This document shows positions 9,051-17,639 of a stretch of DNA of 64,000 bases, in pieces. Below the pieces are notes generated by a model, which ran no database searches, was not told where the DNA came from, and saw nothing but the letters and a program-made list of their open reading frames with translations. The DNA comes from Bacillus sp. ISL-37 (lineage in GTDB: Bacteria > Bacillota > Bacilli > Bacillales > Cytobacillaceae), in the NCBI RefSeq assembly GCF_018613315.1, contig NZ_JAGGQL010000015.1:1-64000 (forward strand), given 5' to 3'. The position numbers and the translations under genes are program-made. Every line of letters begins with the position of its first letter. Position 1 is the first letter of the stretch.

Positions 9051-9079
9051 TTGACTAGGACTTTTTTCCTGTATACCAT
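9051..9079 (+). promoter_or_regulatory. Putative sigma-A promoter
   Basis: TTGACT (9051-9056), 17-bp spacer, TACCAT (9074-9079). The -35 box is good and the -10 weak; it faces the unknown gene at 9118. Confidence 0.4.
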
Positions 9080-9117
9080 AGTAAGTAACTAAATTTATTT
9101 GGATGGATGGCGTACAA

Positions 9118-9489
9118 ATGAAAGTGGAAACTGTTATTTATGTTATTAACAATTTTGTGGGTAAAGGGCACTATGGGAATGCAAGGGATTTAATAAAAAA
9201 AGAGTTTAAACGAATTACTGAGCCTTCCTATTTTTCCTTGTTAAACAACGAAGCAAAGGAATTTGTGAAACTAATAGCAAAAGAACAAGAGGATGGCGCT
9301 TTTAGCTTGTTAAGTGAAAAGGATAAAAAGATCCTTACTCTGCTAAATGAAGCAGTACGTGAAGTTAAGCTTCCGTATGCAAGGAAATTATATTTTGAAC
9401 ACAAGGAGTTATTCACCAAAAATTATTCCCAAAAATGGCTGACAGATGATGCAAGATTTATGTGTTTTGCCTGGGAGAAAAATGTTTAA
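9118..9489 (+). CDS. Unknown 123-residue protein
   Basis: I do not recognise the family. The product is a soluble, lysine- and glutamate-rich, mainly helical protein with the segment NFVGKGHYGNARDLIKKEF near the N-terminus and WLTDDARFMCFAWEKN at the C-terminus. An upstream in-frame ATG at 9103 has no ribosome site; the ATG at 9118 has GGATGG (9105-9110) 7 nt upstream and is preferred. It has a putative promoter of its own and ends before a bidirectional terminator, so it is probably monocistronic. Confidence 0.6.
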   Translation: MKVETVIYVINNFVGKGHYGNARDLIKKEFKRITEPSYFSLLNNEAKEFVKLIAKEQEDGAFSLLSEKDKKILTLLNEAVREVKLPYARKLYFEHKELFTKNYSQKWLTDDARFMCFAWEKNV

Positions 9490-9578
9490 TGATGGACTAA
9501 TTATATAATTTGGACAAAGTAGTCCTTATTATTAATTTTGGAATTTAATTTGACCTTATTCCACACTAAACGGATTAG

Positions 9579-9638
9579 AATGATTAAAAAAGGCATGATG
9601 AGCAGATTATTTTATGCTCATCATGCCTTTTAATCATT
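9579..9638. terminator. Long bidirectional terminator
   Basis: Arms of about 24-26 nt (9579-9604 and 9615-9638) pair almost perfectly around a 10-nt loop with A/T-rich ends. It lies between convergent genes. Confidence 0.85.
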
Positions 9639-9699
9639 CCTCAAAAAAGCCAAGTCTATTTTTTACGCATTTGTAACTAAAAAACGTCTTCTTAAGTCA

Positions 9700-10164
9700 C
9701 TATCTCTTTGTCCGGTCGCTGACAATTTCTTTCAGTGTCTGGAGGATTACTGGATAGTCTTTTTTTGAAATCACATAAAAAGTTGGTATGTAGATACGTT
9801 CTCCGCCTGCAGCATTCAGGACGTAAGCAGGAGTCTTGATTCCCAGGTATCCCGTCGGAATATTGTTTTCCTCCTCAACATCCTTGATCGTGTCCAGCTT
9901 AAATGATTTGTCTCTGATTGTGATGGTTTCTTTGTCGTAGCAGAACATCTGTTTATCTTTAAATAATAGAATGATGAGCATAATAGCCATCCTGCCAAAA
10001 AAGGCAATTCCGAGAACTCCTGCTGTAACGGAAATTACCTTCCTGAGTGTAGGCGCCTCCAAATACGTGCTCGCGAGAATCAGGGCGACCCCTGTCAGGA
10101 TAAAACCAACACATAACATTATGCGTCCAATAATTGTTTTCGTACGATAATTTACTGTTTTCAT
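9700..10164 (-). CDS. Two-TM membrane protein (STM3941-like), possible immunity protein
   Basis: A 154-residue protein with two N-terminal transmembrane segments (about residues 13-33 and 43-68) and a cytoplasmic C-terminal domain (DKETITIRDKSFKLDTIKDV) resembling a PH-like fold of the STM3941 type; I am fairly but not fully sure of that family. It overlaps the upstream gene by 4 nt, so the two are translationally coupled. As the last gene behind a putative membrane-active type VII effector, a small membrane protein is a reasonable immunity candidate. That role is inference. Confidence 0.65.
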   Translation of the reverse strand: MKTVNYRTKTIIGRIMLCVGFILTGVALILASTYLEAPTLRKVISVTAGVLGIAFFGRMAIMLIILLFKDKQMFCYDKETITIRDKSFKLDTIKDVEEENNIPTGYLGIKTPAYVLNAAGGERIYIPTFYVISKKDYPVILQTLKEIVSDRTKR

Positions 10165-10976
10165 GTTTTCACCTTATATTCTTTAATCAAAGATATTTGA
10201 TTGGTTGCCATGCTAGAAAGGACTTTCTTTAATAATTCATCCCATTCTATTTTATGAAGTGTTTTAATGATGATTGTTTTCTTGCCATCAAAATGTTCTT
10301 CCGTAATAGTCCATGTGTGTTCCTTGCCTGTGAGCAGCAAGACTACTTCTAGGAAACTGGGCAGTCCATCATCTTCTGTTCGGATCAGTGAAAAGTTTAC
10401 GATATTGCCCTCATTCTCGTAATAATCACTGGCAAACTGTTCCGCTGCTAAACCAGGTTCAATAGGTTTCTTGGATTGAAGCGCTTGAATGAATGATTGA
10501 AAGTTTTCTTCTTCCATGGAGAATTGCAATGAATCCCACGAATTGAATCGTGGTTGGAAGAACGCGGTGATTTCCTCTATCATATCATTCAATTCCATTT
10601 CACATAAAACGTGAATGATTTGATTGGAGACGATATGAAATATGAATCCATTTCTGCTGCTATGTGATGTAAGAACAAACTGTCCATTTTCATTTTCATT
10701 ATAAGCACGGAACATGTTATTAGAACTTGCAAGATCATCTAACAGGTCTTTAAAACCTTCTGTAAATGCTTTGTCTGGTCGCTCTTCTACTAGGTTAAGC
10801 AAGATTCCTTTTGAAAATAGACTTCTGGAAGCAGTTTGAAGAATCAGTTCAATCCCTTCTTCTGCTACCTCTCCTGTACTTTCTTTTAGTACGGAAGACG
10901 CAAGTCCGTCATGCCTGCAAAAAGCCAGAGCGAAACTTAGTTCCTCTGATGATAGTACGTATTCCCTTCGCTTCAT
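10161..10976 (-). CDS. 271-residue protein, possible type VII effector chaperone
   Basis: A soluble alpha/beta protein starting MKRREYVLSSEELSFALAFC, with the layout of an N-terminal small domain, a central mixed region and a C-terminal helix that resembles EspG/EsaE-like (DUF5081-type) proteins of type VII secretion loci. The resemblance is one of length, opening pattern and context and needs a profile search. It lies 15 bp after the effector-like gene and overlaps the next by 4 nt, forming a three-gene operon. An alternative is a plain immunity protein. Confidence 0.55.
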   Translation of the reverse strand: MKRREYVLSSEELSFALAFCRHDGLASSVLKESTGEVAEEGIELILQTASRSLFSKGILLNLVEERPDKAFTEGFKDLLDDLASSNNMFRAYNENENGQFVLTSHSSRNGFIFHIVSNQIIHVLCEMELNDMIEEITAFFQPRFNSWDSLQFSMEEENFQSFIQALQSKKPIEPGLAAEQFASDYYENEGNIVNFSLIRTEDDGLPSFLEVVLLLTGKEHTWTITEEHFDGKKTIIIKTLHKIEWDELLKKVLSSMATNQISLIKEYKVKT

Positions 10977-10991
10977 TTTTTTAGCTCTCCC

Positions 10992-12101
10992 TTATTTGAA
11001 AAGGTCCTTTGCCCAATTGAACCCTTTACCCAATCCTTTTTTTATACTGCTTCCAGTGTCTTTTAAAGTTTCTATAGGGCCATCACGAATAATACTTTCC
11101 GTAAACTTGGCAGTTGCATCCCCAAGCCAAACGCCAGCGGATCCACCCAGAAATGCTCCAACAGCAGCACCGCCTGGTCCAAGTGCCATGCCCAGGGTGC
11201 CCCCGATGATGGCGCCTGCAGCTGTGGCTCCAGATTTAATGATTACATTTGAGGCTGCAACTGCTACATCTTTTCCATCCAAAGTGCCCTTCTTATGTTC
11301 TCTATATAGACCTATGCCTTCTTCAGCTGTAGAAAAGACTGCATCCACAGCATATACTCGCTTTGCAATCATCCTAGGAATTTTGGATGTTTCAATCCCA
11401 TGAACCCCATCATCTATCCCGGTAATTACGGTCTTCATGAAGTGTGGAAAACTCTTTGCTTTAGATAGGCCAATTAATTGTGTTCTGGTCACTTTCTCTA
11501 ACAGTCCATCCGCGGTTTTTAATCCTTTCATGAATAGTCCAGGATTCCGTATGGATTTATCCATTCTCCTCGCCAGCTTATTTAATAACTCAATGTTTCC
11601 CTTTCCCTTAATCCACTTTGCGGTATGGATTACCGCTCTCCCAGGGTGCCCTCGTTTCTCGTCAATATTAATTTGTTTACTTAAAACAAATAGAGCAGCT
11701 ATTGCACTTTGAGCTAGAACTGCGCTGTTTCCAAGCTCGTCAAGGAAATCGAATATTGATTCATCCATTTGCTTTTTCTGTTTGTTGTCCTTTCCGCCAA
11801 CATCTTTTGCGCCAGGATCTTTTAAATGATGTGAATTAATCTTTCTCTCAGTTGCAGAGTATTTTTCAATTGAATTGTCAATAAAGCGTTCAAGCTGAGA
11901 TAAGTGAAGTTCAATTTTATTCCCCTTTTCGATTGAACGGGCCAATCTGCTTGCAATCTGCTGTCGGGATTTGATTTTAGGATCTACAGAGTTCTTTAAC
12001 GTCATCAGATTCCTTGTAAGATTGTCTAGGGCATAAATTTGCCGTGCCAAACCCTGATTTGTAATCTTAATATGTCCGGGGTTAATTTTTATTGAGTTCA
12101 C
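10992..12101 (-). CDS. Putative type VII (LXG/WXG-like) effector with glycine-zipper C-terminus
   Basis: A 369-residue protein. Residues 1-100 form an LXG/WXG100-like helical domain (INPGHIKITNQGLARQIYAL, ending near LSQLERFIDNSIEKYSATER). A charged linker follows, then a helical middle, and a C-terminal hydrophobic glycine-rich hairpin (GATAAGAIIGGTLGMALGPG and following, about residues 290-330) like the glycine zippers of membrane-depolarising T7b toxins such as TelE and TspA. The GTG at 12101 is preferred over GTGs at 12110/12113 because AAAGGTGG lies at the right distance. First gene of a minus-strand operon with chaperone- and immunity-like genes. Toxicity is inferred. Confidence 0.6.
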   Translation of the reverse strand: MNSIKINPGHIKITNQGLARQIYALDNLTRNLMTLKNSVDPKIKSRQQIASRLARSIEKGNKIELHLSQLERFIDNSIEKYSATERKINSHHLKDPGAKDVGGKDNKQKKQMDESIFDFLDELGNSAVLAQSAIAALFVLSKQINIDEKRGHPGRAVIHTAKWIKGKGNIELLNKLARRMDKSIRNPGLFMKGLKTADGLLEKVTRTQLIGLSKAKSFPHFMKTVITGIDDGVHGIETSKIPRMIAKRVYAVDAVFSTAEEGIGLYREHKKGTLDGKDVAVAASNVIIKSGATAAGAIIGGTLGMALGPGGAAVGAFLGGSAGVWLGDATAKFTESIIRDGPIETLKDTGSSIKKGLGKGFNWAKDLFK

Positions 12102-12311
12102 TTTTATCACCACCTTTTGAATTGTAGTAAATGAACAATTATAATTAAGTATTATTATATAAAATTGTTATAAAAATTGTAAAACTTTACCTAAACTTGA
12201 GGAAAACTGAATCTTATTATCATTACAATAGATCTATAAGTATTAACATCTTCTTTTTTGACAGTCTGTCTTGGATTGAATTAATATACATTTTTTATAT
12301 AGGGGACCATT

Positions 12312-13045
12312 ATGAAGAAAATAATGAAGCAGACTTTTTTAAAATTAAAGAAGCAGCGTATGATCGCTTGCGCCCTGACGGAATTTCAGTTTGGTTTTGG
12401 GCGAGTTTGGTATTAAGTGCTATTATGACCTTGATCCCGAATTACGTTCTTACAAAAAGTGGATTCGATGGGAGCCCATTCTTAACAATGACTATTGATA
12501 TAGCTAAGATCTTTTTAGCTATTCAGTTAGGCCTTGCTATCTTTTTCACACTAGAACCGATAGCTTATAGTCTTCAAAAACTTCAATCTAATATCGTCAG
12601 TATAGTAGTTATTAAAGTATCTCTTGATATGTATTTATTTTACTTTACTGTTACGGAGACAACTTTTGGTACACCAGATTACTTAACCAATACAGGTTTA
12701 ATTTTAATGGCTGGAGGCTTTGTTTTCTTGGCATTATCTACGATCCGTGCGATCAAAAGGGTTAAACAAGGAGAATTAAGGAAAGAAGGAAAAGGTCTTT
12801 ATAATTTCCGAAAATCTAAAGGTTATGTCAGTCTTCCAATTATATTTGCTGCGACGATGATTGTGGGGGCGTTTGCCAGATCTTTTTCAGATGCAGCTGG
12901 CAACATGACCATGTTTCTGATTCTTCTTCTTTGTGTAGTGTTGCAATATGGAATAGCGATGGCATGGCCAGAATTTTTACTGTTAACTTATGGCAAATTT
13001 AAATTTGAGTCTTTCATTGTTCCTAGGCGTAAACGTAGGAAGTAA
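12312..13045 (+). CDS. Polytopic membrane protein, N-terminus possibly frameshifted
   Basis: The body of the protein (from YDRLRPDGISVWFWASLVL, about 12358 on) has five or six transmembrane segments and a basic C-terminal tail. The open frame can be extended upstream to 12197, but that extension reads like non-coding sequence. A good ribosome site (AGGGG, 12301-12305) and ATG at 12312 start a different frame reading MKKIMKQTFLKLKKQR that would join the body if one nucleotide were missing near 12358. So either a one-base deletion (mutation or assembly error) or an unusual start. It is transcribed away from the effector operon; a membrane immunity or accessory role is possible. Family not recognised. 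Confidence 0.55.
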
Positions 13046-13059
13046 AGGAGTGGGTAGAC

Positions 13060-13521
13060 ATGAGAATAAAGCGATGTCCCATTGTATTTAATAATGTCAT
13101 TAGTACGAAAAGCATCTGTAAAGTAAATGAGTGGCCTTCAATTGCTAAGGAATTAAGAAATGCAGTAATAATGAACGGTTTATATGGTACAGGGCCAATC
13201 ATCTATCAAGTTGAAAAAGTGACTGATACCATTGGAGAAGCAGAGTATACATTTTATTTACCAGTCAATGAACCAATTCAAATGTCCGAGAATGATAAAT
13301 ATAAATTTTATGAGACTTTCAGAATTGAAGATGGATTGACCTTTAGGCATGCCGATCTGGATGAAGACATAGAGGACGCTTACGAATTGTTGCGAATGGC
13401 TGCAAAAGACAACCAGTTAGAACTCATTGAACCATTCTACAATATTTATCTGGACGTTTATGGAGAAGGAATCATTGATATCTATGCTCCTATTAAAAAA
13501 GAGGAGGTTTGGCGTGATTAA
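13060..13521 (+). CDS. DUF5085-like protein of type VII effector loci
   Basis: A 153-residue soluble protein starting MRIKRCPIVFNNVISTKSIC with a mid-protein TFYLPVNEPIQM segment, the pattern I associate with DUF5085 proteins found beside LXG-type genes in Bacillus and relatives. AAAGGAG lies about 10 nt before the ATG. The following homologous frame starts 8 nt inside its end. Function unknown; the family is suspected to act as an adaptor or accessory for type VII substrates. Confidence 0.65.
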   Translation: MRIKRCPIVFNNVISTKSICKVNEWPSIAKELRNAVIMNGLYGTGPIIYQVEKVTDTIGEAEYTFYLPVNEPIQMSENDKYKFYETFRIEDGLTFRHADLDEDIEDAYELLRMAAKDNQLELIEPFYNIYLDVYGEGIIDIYAPIKKEEVWRD

Positions 13522-13956
13522 TCCTCAAGACCATATTAGGTACAAAAATGTCATCTCAAGAAAATACCGTTTTCATTATCAGGAAATGGACGAAGTGATG
13601 AAGGACTTTATTAATGATATAGCACAGCAAAAAGTATCCATAAGGGGACCGTTATTTTATTCAATAAATAATGTTCCTTTAGATGAAGTGATCAGTGGCG
13701 AATTCTTTATTCCTATTAGAGAGGATTCCATTGATCTTTGGAAGATCAATTCTTTCATAGTTACTTCAGTATTGAAAATATGGCATCTGTAACTATACAT
13801 AATCGGTTCGAGGAGAATACACAGGTGGCATACGCCATATTGCTGGAGTTCCTCGAACAAAATAAAATGGAACAAGCAACGCCATTCTTTCAGTTGATTT
13901 CAGGAGATGATACATTGCAATATATGAATGTTATGGTTGGATATCTTTCTAAATAA
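13514..13956 (+). pseudogene. Second DUF5085-like gene, frameshifted
   Basis: GTG start at 13514 behind GAGGAGG, overlapping the previous gene. The frame reads INPQDHIRYKNVISRKYRFH and then FFIPIREDSIDLWK, equivalent to the neighbour's architecture, but hits a stop at 13790. The rest (DQFFHSYFSIENMASVTIHN to VGYLSK, stop 13956) is in another frame. Adding one A near 13741-13744 restores one protein of about 147 residues. Hence a single-base deletion, real or from sequencing. It probably arose by duplication of the neighbour. Confidence 0.65.
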
Positions 13957-13969
13957 ATCTGTTTTACCC

Positions 13970-14008
13970 GAAAGGCACCCTCCAAATTGGGGGTGCCTTT
14001 CTTCTTTT
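13970..14008. terminator. Bidirectional terminator
   Basis: AAAGGCACCC and GGGTGCCTTT form a strong stem (13971-13980, 13991-14000) followed by CTTCTTTT; it lies between convergent genes. Confidence 0.85.
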
Positions 14009-14019
14009 GGTGTTAATTT

Positions 14020-15231
14020 TTATATTCCAGGTCGGTAAGCGGTCTTTGGAATATGGTCATATTCCGAAGCATCCAGTTGTTCAACGCTGCCATCCACGAC
14101 ACCATTAATGATTCCATATAGTCCGGTTTCGACCGCTTTGACCAGCTGGCCCTTTTTCTTATGGCCTAGTGTATGAGATTGACCGCGTACTTCGAATAGG
14201 ACGGTTCCGCTGCCATTCAATGCGAAGCTGCCGAGCGCAGTGCCGGGAAGGTCAAGGTTCTGGCTGTATAGGCTGATGTTATTGAAAGGTGAGTTTTCAC
14301 CCAGTGATTGCAACGCATTGTATGCTGCGAGATTCAATTGCTTGGAGAACTCGAAATTGTAGTTGTCCGCATACTGAGCATACTTGGCTCCTTCCGAAGT
14401 GTTTGGATCCGGAACGAAGTCAGCTGAAAGGGACATGGTGACAAGATCATCTGATCCTTCTACGTAATATTGGCCCTGGTGATGAAGGTCAATGAATACA
14501 TCTACCTTTCCGAACTCTGCTTGCAGTGACTTGTAAACATCGCGTACAGTTTGTGACTCAGGTGTGATATACCAGCCCGCCTTGCTCGAATTTCCAGGGA
14601 AGTCGGATGCCTGTGGGACATAGTTCAAATCTGGATTGAAGTCGCGGTTTACATCAAATCCAGGTCTGCCATTGTAGTCCCTGTCCTGGATAATGCGGTT
14701 GTTATAATAATTCCATGCGGGGCCAGCAGCATCAGCAAGTTGAGGGAAATCCTCGACAACCTCTTCCCATGACATATCATTTCCTCGTCGATCCAGTTCC
14801 GAAGCATCTGGGTTCATTTTTGGCAGCGTGACGAGTGTGATTTCCTCACGGATCTTTTGCGCATCAGGTGAATTGCTTGATCCTAGATATTGAAGGATGC
14901 TTAACAGCGCTTCGGTACCAGTGCTTTCATTCCCGTGAATCTCACTTTCAATTAAAACCACTTTTTCTCCGGTGCCGACTTTTGCCTGGTAAATGTCTCT
15001 GCCCTGGTTAGACTGGCCAACCACCTCTAAAGAAACTCTCCCCTGGCTATTAGCCTCAATTTGCTCAAGACGCTTCACCATCTGAGCATAGTCGGTATAA
15101 CCTTTTACGGAGTACACCTGATTGTCATTGTAAAGGTTACCGTCAGGAGAGTTGGTAGCTAGTGTCGGTGTAGCAAGAGCTGTGCATAAAGCGAGAACAC
15201 TTAAACCGGTAATTACTTTGTTATTTTTCAT
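14020..15231 (-). CDS. Secreted M14-family zinc carboxypeptidase
   Basis: A 403-residue exported metallopeptidase. Residues 1-26 form a Sec signal peptide (KVITGLSVLALCTALATPTL, cleavage about ATLA). The zinc site shows the M14 HxxE motif in ESEIHGNESTGTEA and the distal histidine in FIDLHHQGQYY; the C-terminal FEVRGQS carries the catalytic Glu region. It should remove C-terminal residues from peptides outside the cell. The ATG at 15231 is preferred over the GTG at 15243, which directly abuts the AAGGAG site. Monocistronic and divergent from the uronate operon; no functional link seen. Confidence 0.88.
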   Translation of the reverse strand: MKNNKVITGLSVLALCTALATPTLATNSPDGNLYNDNQVYSVKGYTDYAQMVKRLEQIEANSQGRVSLEVVGQSNQGRDIYQAKVGTGEKVVLIESEIHGNESTGTEALLSILQYLGSSNSPDAQKIREEITLVTLPKMNPDASELDRRGNDMSWEEVVEDFPQLADAAGPAWNYYNNRIIQDRDYNGRPGFDVNRDFNPDLNYVPQASDFPGNSSKAGWYITPESQTVRDVYKSLQAEFGKVDVFIDLHHQGQYYVEGSDDLVTMSLSADFVPDPNTSEGAKYAQYADNYNFEFSKQLNLAAYNALQSLGENSPFNNISLYSQNLDLPGTALGSFALNGSGTVLFEVRGQSHTLGHKKKGQLVKAVETGLYGIINGVVDGSVEQLDASEYDHIPKTAYRPGI

Positions 15232-15561
15232 AGATTCTTTCACTCCTTAAACTAGTAAAGTAATTTCATAACTATATTAAAATGTTTAATAGAGAAAAGT
15301 TGCTGTAATTTGTCGAATATTTCGTTTTACGAAATAAATGAGAGAAAGGCACTAGAGTGAATTGGCGTATTGGTAGTTTTGGTATAGATGATTGAAAGAA
15401 TCACAGTAATTCTATTTTCCTGTCTTGTGATTTGTGAAGACTTATGATTTTCTCTTCACTGCATCACGGGTTCAATTTATATAAAAACCTATTAGGAACG
15501 GGGATAATAAACCGTTCTTTTTGATGGAAAAAGATGTTTATAAGTTTTTAAAAATTTCTGA
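15232..15561. other. Divergent intergenic region
   Basis: Spacer between the carboxypeptidase and the LacI-headed operon. AT-rich; no gene, riboswitch or strong hairpin recognised. The carboxypeptidase promoter must be here. Confidence 0.4.
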
Positions 15562-15591
15562 TTGATTTTTGAAAGGGGTTTCATTTATACT
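15562..15591 (+). promoter_or_regulatory. Promoter of the uronate operon
   Basis: TTGATT (15562-15567), 18-bp spacer, TATACT (15586-15591), directly followed by two operator-like palindromes. Confidence 0.55.
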
Positions 15592-15596
15592 GTTAC

Positions 15597-15621
15597 TAAA
15601 CCGGTTTACTAAATCGGTTTA
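15597..15621 (+). promoter_or_regulatory. Tandem LacI-family operators
   Basis: TAAACCGGTTTA (15597-15608) is a perfect 12-bp palindrome with the central CG typical of LacI-family sites; TAAATCGGTTTA (15610-15621) is a near copy, 13 bp on. Both cover the expected transcription start, so a repressor bound here would block the operon. The adjacent LacI gene is the obvious ligand. Confidence 0.75.
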
Positions 15622-15646
15622 GAGGATTCACAAAGAAGGGATTCTT

Positions 15647-16687
15647 ATGAAAAAAGTAACCATGCAGGATGTTGCTGTTAAAGCGGGCGTTTCTAAAAGC
15701 ACGGTTTCTCAGTACATAAATAATCGTTATGAGTTTATGGCGGAGCCGACAAGGGTCCGCATCCAGGAAGCGATTCGTGAGCTTGGGTATATTCCTAATT
15801 TTGTCGCGAAGAGCTTGAAGCAGAAAAAGTCATCGACCATCGGTGTGATCGTGGCGAATATTCTTCATACATTCTCAACGGAGATTATAAGAGCGATAGA
15901 AGATGCCTGTGAGGAAAGCCAGTTTCATATGTTTGTCTGTAATGCCGATGAAAATCGGGAGAAGGAACGGGCGTATATAAACATGCTGCTCGCGAAGCAG
16001 GTTGATGGTCTGATTATCTTCCCGACGGCTGATAATATGTGTTTGTATGAAGATCTGAAGCGGTCGAATTTTCCGGTTGTTTTCGTTGACAGAAAAGTGG
16101 AGCAGTCGATTTACCCGACTCTGATGCTGAACAATGAAAGGGCGGCAGAGATTGCAGTAAGGGAGCTTCTGAAAAAAGGCCACACAAAAATCGGGACTGT
16201 ATCGATGTCCATCACCCAGAAAGTATCACCAAGGGTGGAGCGCATCACCGGAGCAAAGAAAACGCTTACCGAAAATGGTATCACTCCGAACGAAAGCTGG
16301 ATTATCGCCGCTGAGCGCAAGGAGATTGTGCCGGCACTTGAAAAGCTTTGGCAGCACGAAGACCGCCCGGATGCATTTTTTGCAACGAATGATCTTTCTC
16401 TGATTGAAATGCTCAAGTTCTTAAGAAAAAAGAAACTTCAGATTGGCAAAGATGTAAGCGTTATCGCAGTGGATGATTCTGATTTCCTTGAAATCGCCGC
16501 CACTCCGATTTCGGCAATCAAGCAGCCAACCTTCCAAATTGGCAAGGATGCTGCCGAAACGCTTTTCAACCTGATTGCCGAGGGAAAAATAGAAGATTCA
16601 TATGATATAAGAAGGTACGACCCCGTATTGGTAGAACGGGAGTCAGTGCAAGTGTTGGGAGAGAAGAATAATGCCAGATCGATATAA
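15647..16687 (+). CDS. LacI-family regulator of the uronate operon (KdgR-like)
   Basis: A 346-residue regulator. The helix-turn-helix is at residues 3-25 (VTMQDVAVKAGVSKSTVSQY), then a hinge helix (AKSLKQKKSSTIGV) and a periplasmic-binding-protein-like effector domain (FFATNDLSLIEML, IAVDDSDFLEIAATPISAIK). First gene of the operon, so probably autoregulated through the two palindromes upstream. A pathway intermediate such as KDG is a likely inducer (inference). Its end overlaps the KDG kinase start by 17 nt. Confidence 0.88.
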   Translation: MKKVTMQDVAVKAGVSKSTVSQYINNRYEFMAEPTRVRIQEAIRELGYIPNFVAKSLKQKKSSTIGVIVANILHTFSTEIIRAIEDACEESQFHMFVCNADENREKERAYINMLLAKQVDGLIIFPTADNMCLYEDLKRSNFPVVFVDRKVEQSIYPTLMLNNERAAEIAVRELLKKGHTKIGTVSMSITQKVSPRVERITGAKKTLTENGITPNESWIIAAERKEIVPALEKLWQHEDRPDAFFATNDLSLIEMLKFLRKKKLQIGKDVSVIAVDDSDFLEIAATPISAIKQPTFQIGKDAAETLFNLIAEGKIEDSYDIRRYDPVLVERESVQVLGEKNNARSI

Positions 16688-17627
16688 GGTTATGACCATC
16701 GGAGATGCAATGATTACATTCAATCCATCTGTGCAAGGCCCCCTGCGCTTTGTAGAAAGCTTTAACCGAAAAGTAGGTGGAGCGGAACTTAATTTCGCGA
16801 TTGGCTGTGCACGGCTTGGCTTGGAGAGCAAGTGGGTCAGCAGGCTGGGCAAGGATGAGTTCGGCAGGGTGATTTACAACTTCACTCGCGGAGAGGGTGT
16901 TGATGTCTCTGAAGTGGAGTTGGTGGAAGGCTATCCGACCTCGCTTAACTTTAAGGAAATTAATGGTGACGGTTCGGGAAAGACCTTTTACTACAGATAT
17001 CAATCACCGATTACAACGCTGACACCTGAAAAGGTAAAGGAAGAATGGCTTGAAGACGTTGACTTGCTGCATTTGACAGGTGTATTCATGGCTGTTGACC
17101 CTAACAATGTGAAGGTTGTTAAAAGACTGGTCGAAATCGCGAAAGACAAAGGCGTTCCGGTCTCATTCGATCCGAATATCAGGCTCAAGCTTTGGAGTAT
17201 TGAAGAAGCGCGCAAGGCTTACAACGAAATTTTCCCTTATGTTGATATTCTTCTTACTGGACTGGATGAAATCCGCCTGATTATTGGCAAGGATTCGAAT
17301 GAGGAACTTGGAAAGTTTGCTGATGAATTCGGGATTAAGGATTTGGTGATCAAGGATGGAGCGAACGGATCACGAATGTACCGTGACGGTGAATGGATTG
17401 AAGCTCCAGGGTTCAAGGTCAACCCAATTGATACGGTAGGAGCGGGAGATGGCTTTGATTCCGGCTATGTGTACGGATGGCTCAATGACTTCAACCCTGA
17501 GCAGCTTCTCCGTTTTGCGAATGGAGTCGGCGCCCTCGTCACCACGGTTTCAGGAGATAATGAAGGTCTCCCTTATCTTGAAGAAGTAAGCGCTTTTATA
17601 AACAATGAATCGATCATTGAGCGCTGA
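16671..17627 (+). CDS. kdgK: 2-dehydro-3-deoxygluconate (KDG) kinase, PfkB family
   Basis: A 318-residue sugar kinase. The N-terminal VGGAELNFAIGCARLGL and the C-terminal anion-hole signature DTVGAGDGFDSG, with its catalytic Asp, place it in the PfkB/ribokinase family; length and sequence fit KDG kinase. It would phosphorylate KDG made by mannonate dehydratase to KDPG, the aldolase substrate, both encoded downstream. Starts inside the regulator's 3' end, so translation is coupled. Confidence 0.85.
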   Translation: MPDRYKVMTIGDAMITFNPSVQGPLRFVESFNRKVGGAELNFAIGCARLGLESKWVSRLGKDEFGRVIYNFTRGEGVDVSEVELVEGYPTSLNFKEINGDGSGKTFYYRYQSPITTLTPEKVKEEWLEDVDLLHLTGVFMAVDPNNVKVVKRLVEIAKDKGVPVSFDPNIRLKLWSIEEARKAYNEIFPYVDILLTGLDEIRLIIGKDSNEELGKFADEFGIKDLVIKDGANGSRMYRDGEWIEAPGFKVNPIDTVGAGDGFDSGYVYGWLNDFNPEQLLRFANGVGALVTTVSGDNEGLPYLEEVSAFINNESIIER

Positions 17628-17639
17628 TTGGAGGGGACC

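Noticed and set aside
12197-12350. N-terminal extension of the membrane protein from the ATG at 12197
   Set aside because: No ribosome site, peptide looks random, and a good ribosome site with an ATG lies downstream at 12312 in another frame.
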